Assembly (NCBI RefSeq): GCF_038005985.1
Contig: NZ_JBBOUI010000001.1
Coordinates: 3,874,501 to 3,938,500, forward strand
Reading direction: 5' to 3'
Source of the DNA: Solibacillus sp. FSL R7-0682
GTDB lineage: Bacteria > Bacillota > Bacilli > Bacillales_A > Planococcaceae
DNA: 64,000 bases
Shown in pieces: positions 63,281-64,000 of this stretch (positions within the stretch are counted from its first letter, which is position 1; every line of letters begins with the position of its first letter). The notes beneath the pieces were generated by a model. It did no database searches. It was not told the DNA's origin and was given only the letters and a program-made list of their open reading frames with translations. The position numbers and the translations under genes are program-made.

Positions 63281-64000
63281 TTAGAAACGGAAATATAAAA
63301 ACGGATTAAACGTTGCGTCTACTAAATAGGCAACCGCAAGAAGGAAGAGAAAGCCGTACCATACTAGATGAAGCAGCGACAATTCACTCGTTCTTGCCCA
63401 TTGCTTCTTCGGTAAAGAGACGATAACTAATACAAACAACAAAACTGCGTTCGTATAAAAAAAGTATCCGGTTTCAGTATTCCATAGTGGTTGATCATTG
63501 AAGCCCGCCATAGCACTTAAATAAGCCACGATTAAAGACGGTGTTTCAAAAGCGAACAATACCCAGCCTACTAAAATTAGAATAATCGCATATACATGTC
63601 GAACCCAGCGTGGCAAGGCAGACAATAGCTTTAATCCCCACCACTTTTCAATCATGAGGATAATACCAAAATACAGCCCCCATAAAATGAAATTCCAGCT
63701 TGCTCCATGCCAAAATCCTGTCAGCAGCCAGACAATCAAAATGTTCCGTGCTTGTTTGAGTAACCCATGCCGGTTGCCTCCAAGCGGAATATAAACATAC
63801 TCCCTGAACCAGCTACCAAGCGAAATATGCCATCTCCTCCAAAAATCGGTTATGCTCTGGGAAGTATACGGCTTATTGAAATTTTCATTAAACCGAAAAC
63901 CGAACATAAGCCCAAGACCAATCGCCATATCAGAATAGCCGCTAAAGTCAAAATAAATCTGGAAGGCAAACGCAATGATTCCCAGCCAAGCGGTTAACAT
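63281..64000 (-). CDS. MBOAT family O-acyltransferase (AlgI/PatA-like), N-terminus beyond window
   Basis: At least 239 residues, with the gene continuing past 64000. IYFDFSGYSDMAIGLGLMFG, ITDFWRRWHISLGSWFREYV and the catalytic histidine in FWHGASWNFILWGLYFG are hallmark MBOAT motifs. Several membrane helices follow to the C-terminus. It would move acetyl groups across the membrane for the DHHW partner to place on a secreted polymer. The true start is outside the window. Confidence 0.93.
   Translation of the reverse strand: MLTAWLGIIAFAFQIYFDFSGYSDMAIGLGLMFGFRFNENFNKPYTSQSITDFWRRWHISLGSWFREYVYIPLGGNRHGLLKQARNILIVWLLTGFWHGASWNFILWGLYFGIILMIEKWWGLKLLSALPRWVRHVYAIILILVGWVLFAFETPSLIVAYLSAMAGFNDQPLWNTETGYFFYTNAVLLFVLVIVSLPKKQWARTSELSLLHLVWYGFLFLLAVAYLVDATFNPFLYFRF

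Noticed and set aside
1-64000. CRISPR arrays, rRNA or tRNA genes, complete insertion sequences, prophage genes
   Set aside because: No regularly spaced repeats, tRNA/rRNA signatures, transposases or phage structural genes were seen on either strand.

Overview
The window is a low-GC Firmicutes chromosome segment, and the gene order and spore genes point to an endospore-forming member of the Bacillales. The Bacillus-type order rplJ-rplA-rplK-nusG-secE-rpmG-sigH-rae1-rlmB-mrnC-cysS-cysE-gltX-ispF-ispD-yacL ... radA-clpC-mcsB-mcsA-ctsR is intact except that disA is absent between radA and yacL. The protein sequences look more like Planococcaceae/Caryophanaceae (Lysinibacillus or Solibacillus type) than Bacillus subtilis; this placement is inference, since no search was possible. 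No rRNA, tRNA, CRISPR array, complete insertion sequence or prophage was seen.

Layout: 1-12039 (minus strand) is the housekeeping block of ribosomal proteins, transcription factor NusG, secretion (SecE), sigma-H, rRNA processing and modification, a cysteine T-box operon (cysE-cysS-mrnC-rlmB-rae1), gltX and the isoprenoid genes ispD and ispF. A plus-strand acetate transporter gene (12342-12989) sits where disA is found in B. subtilis. 13039-19176 holds radA and the CtsR-controlled clpC operon with a textbook CtsR operator. 19264-25338 holds small membrane proteins, an acyl-CoA thioesterase, two aldehyde dehydrogenases, and DUF779 and DUF4003 proteins. 26702-31374 is a complete branched-chain amino-acid ABC importer (livJHMGF). 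31559-39336 is a mixed region with mqo, an alkyltransferase (ogt), degV, a DUF2268 protease, a lipoprotein cyclophilin and a DinB/ClbS-like protein.

39503-44082 is the most interesting part. It carries a PlcR/NprR-like RRNPP regulator whose stop codon overlaps the start of a 53-residue secreted pro-peptide gene resembling PapR, followed after a terminator by a three-gene ABC-2 transporter. 44167-45793 is a type III polyketide synthase with its partner methyltransferase. 46059-47092 contains a spore protein gene (tlp), an acetyltransferase broken by a nonsense codon and a zinc-ribbon remnant. 47191-48496 is an ECF sigma/anti-sigma pair. Then come an alcohol dehydrogenase, a VanW lipoprotein, spore coat protein CotD, a two-domain multicopper oxidase and two tandem methyltransferase paralogues.

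56612-58617 is a queuosine operon (queF-queC-VUT transporter) carrying two separate preQ1-I riboswitches, one in the leader and one between queF and queC. It is followed by a zinT-like gene behind a consensus promoter flanked by two Zur-like boxes. 59673-61621 is an ada-alkA-ogt adaptive-response operon next to a deleted PEP-mutase remnant. The window ends in a polysaccharide O-acetylation pair (DHHW protein and MBOAT acyltransferase, the latter cut by the window edge).
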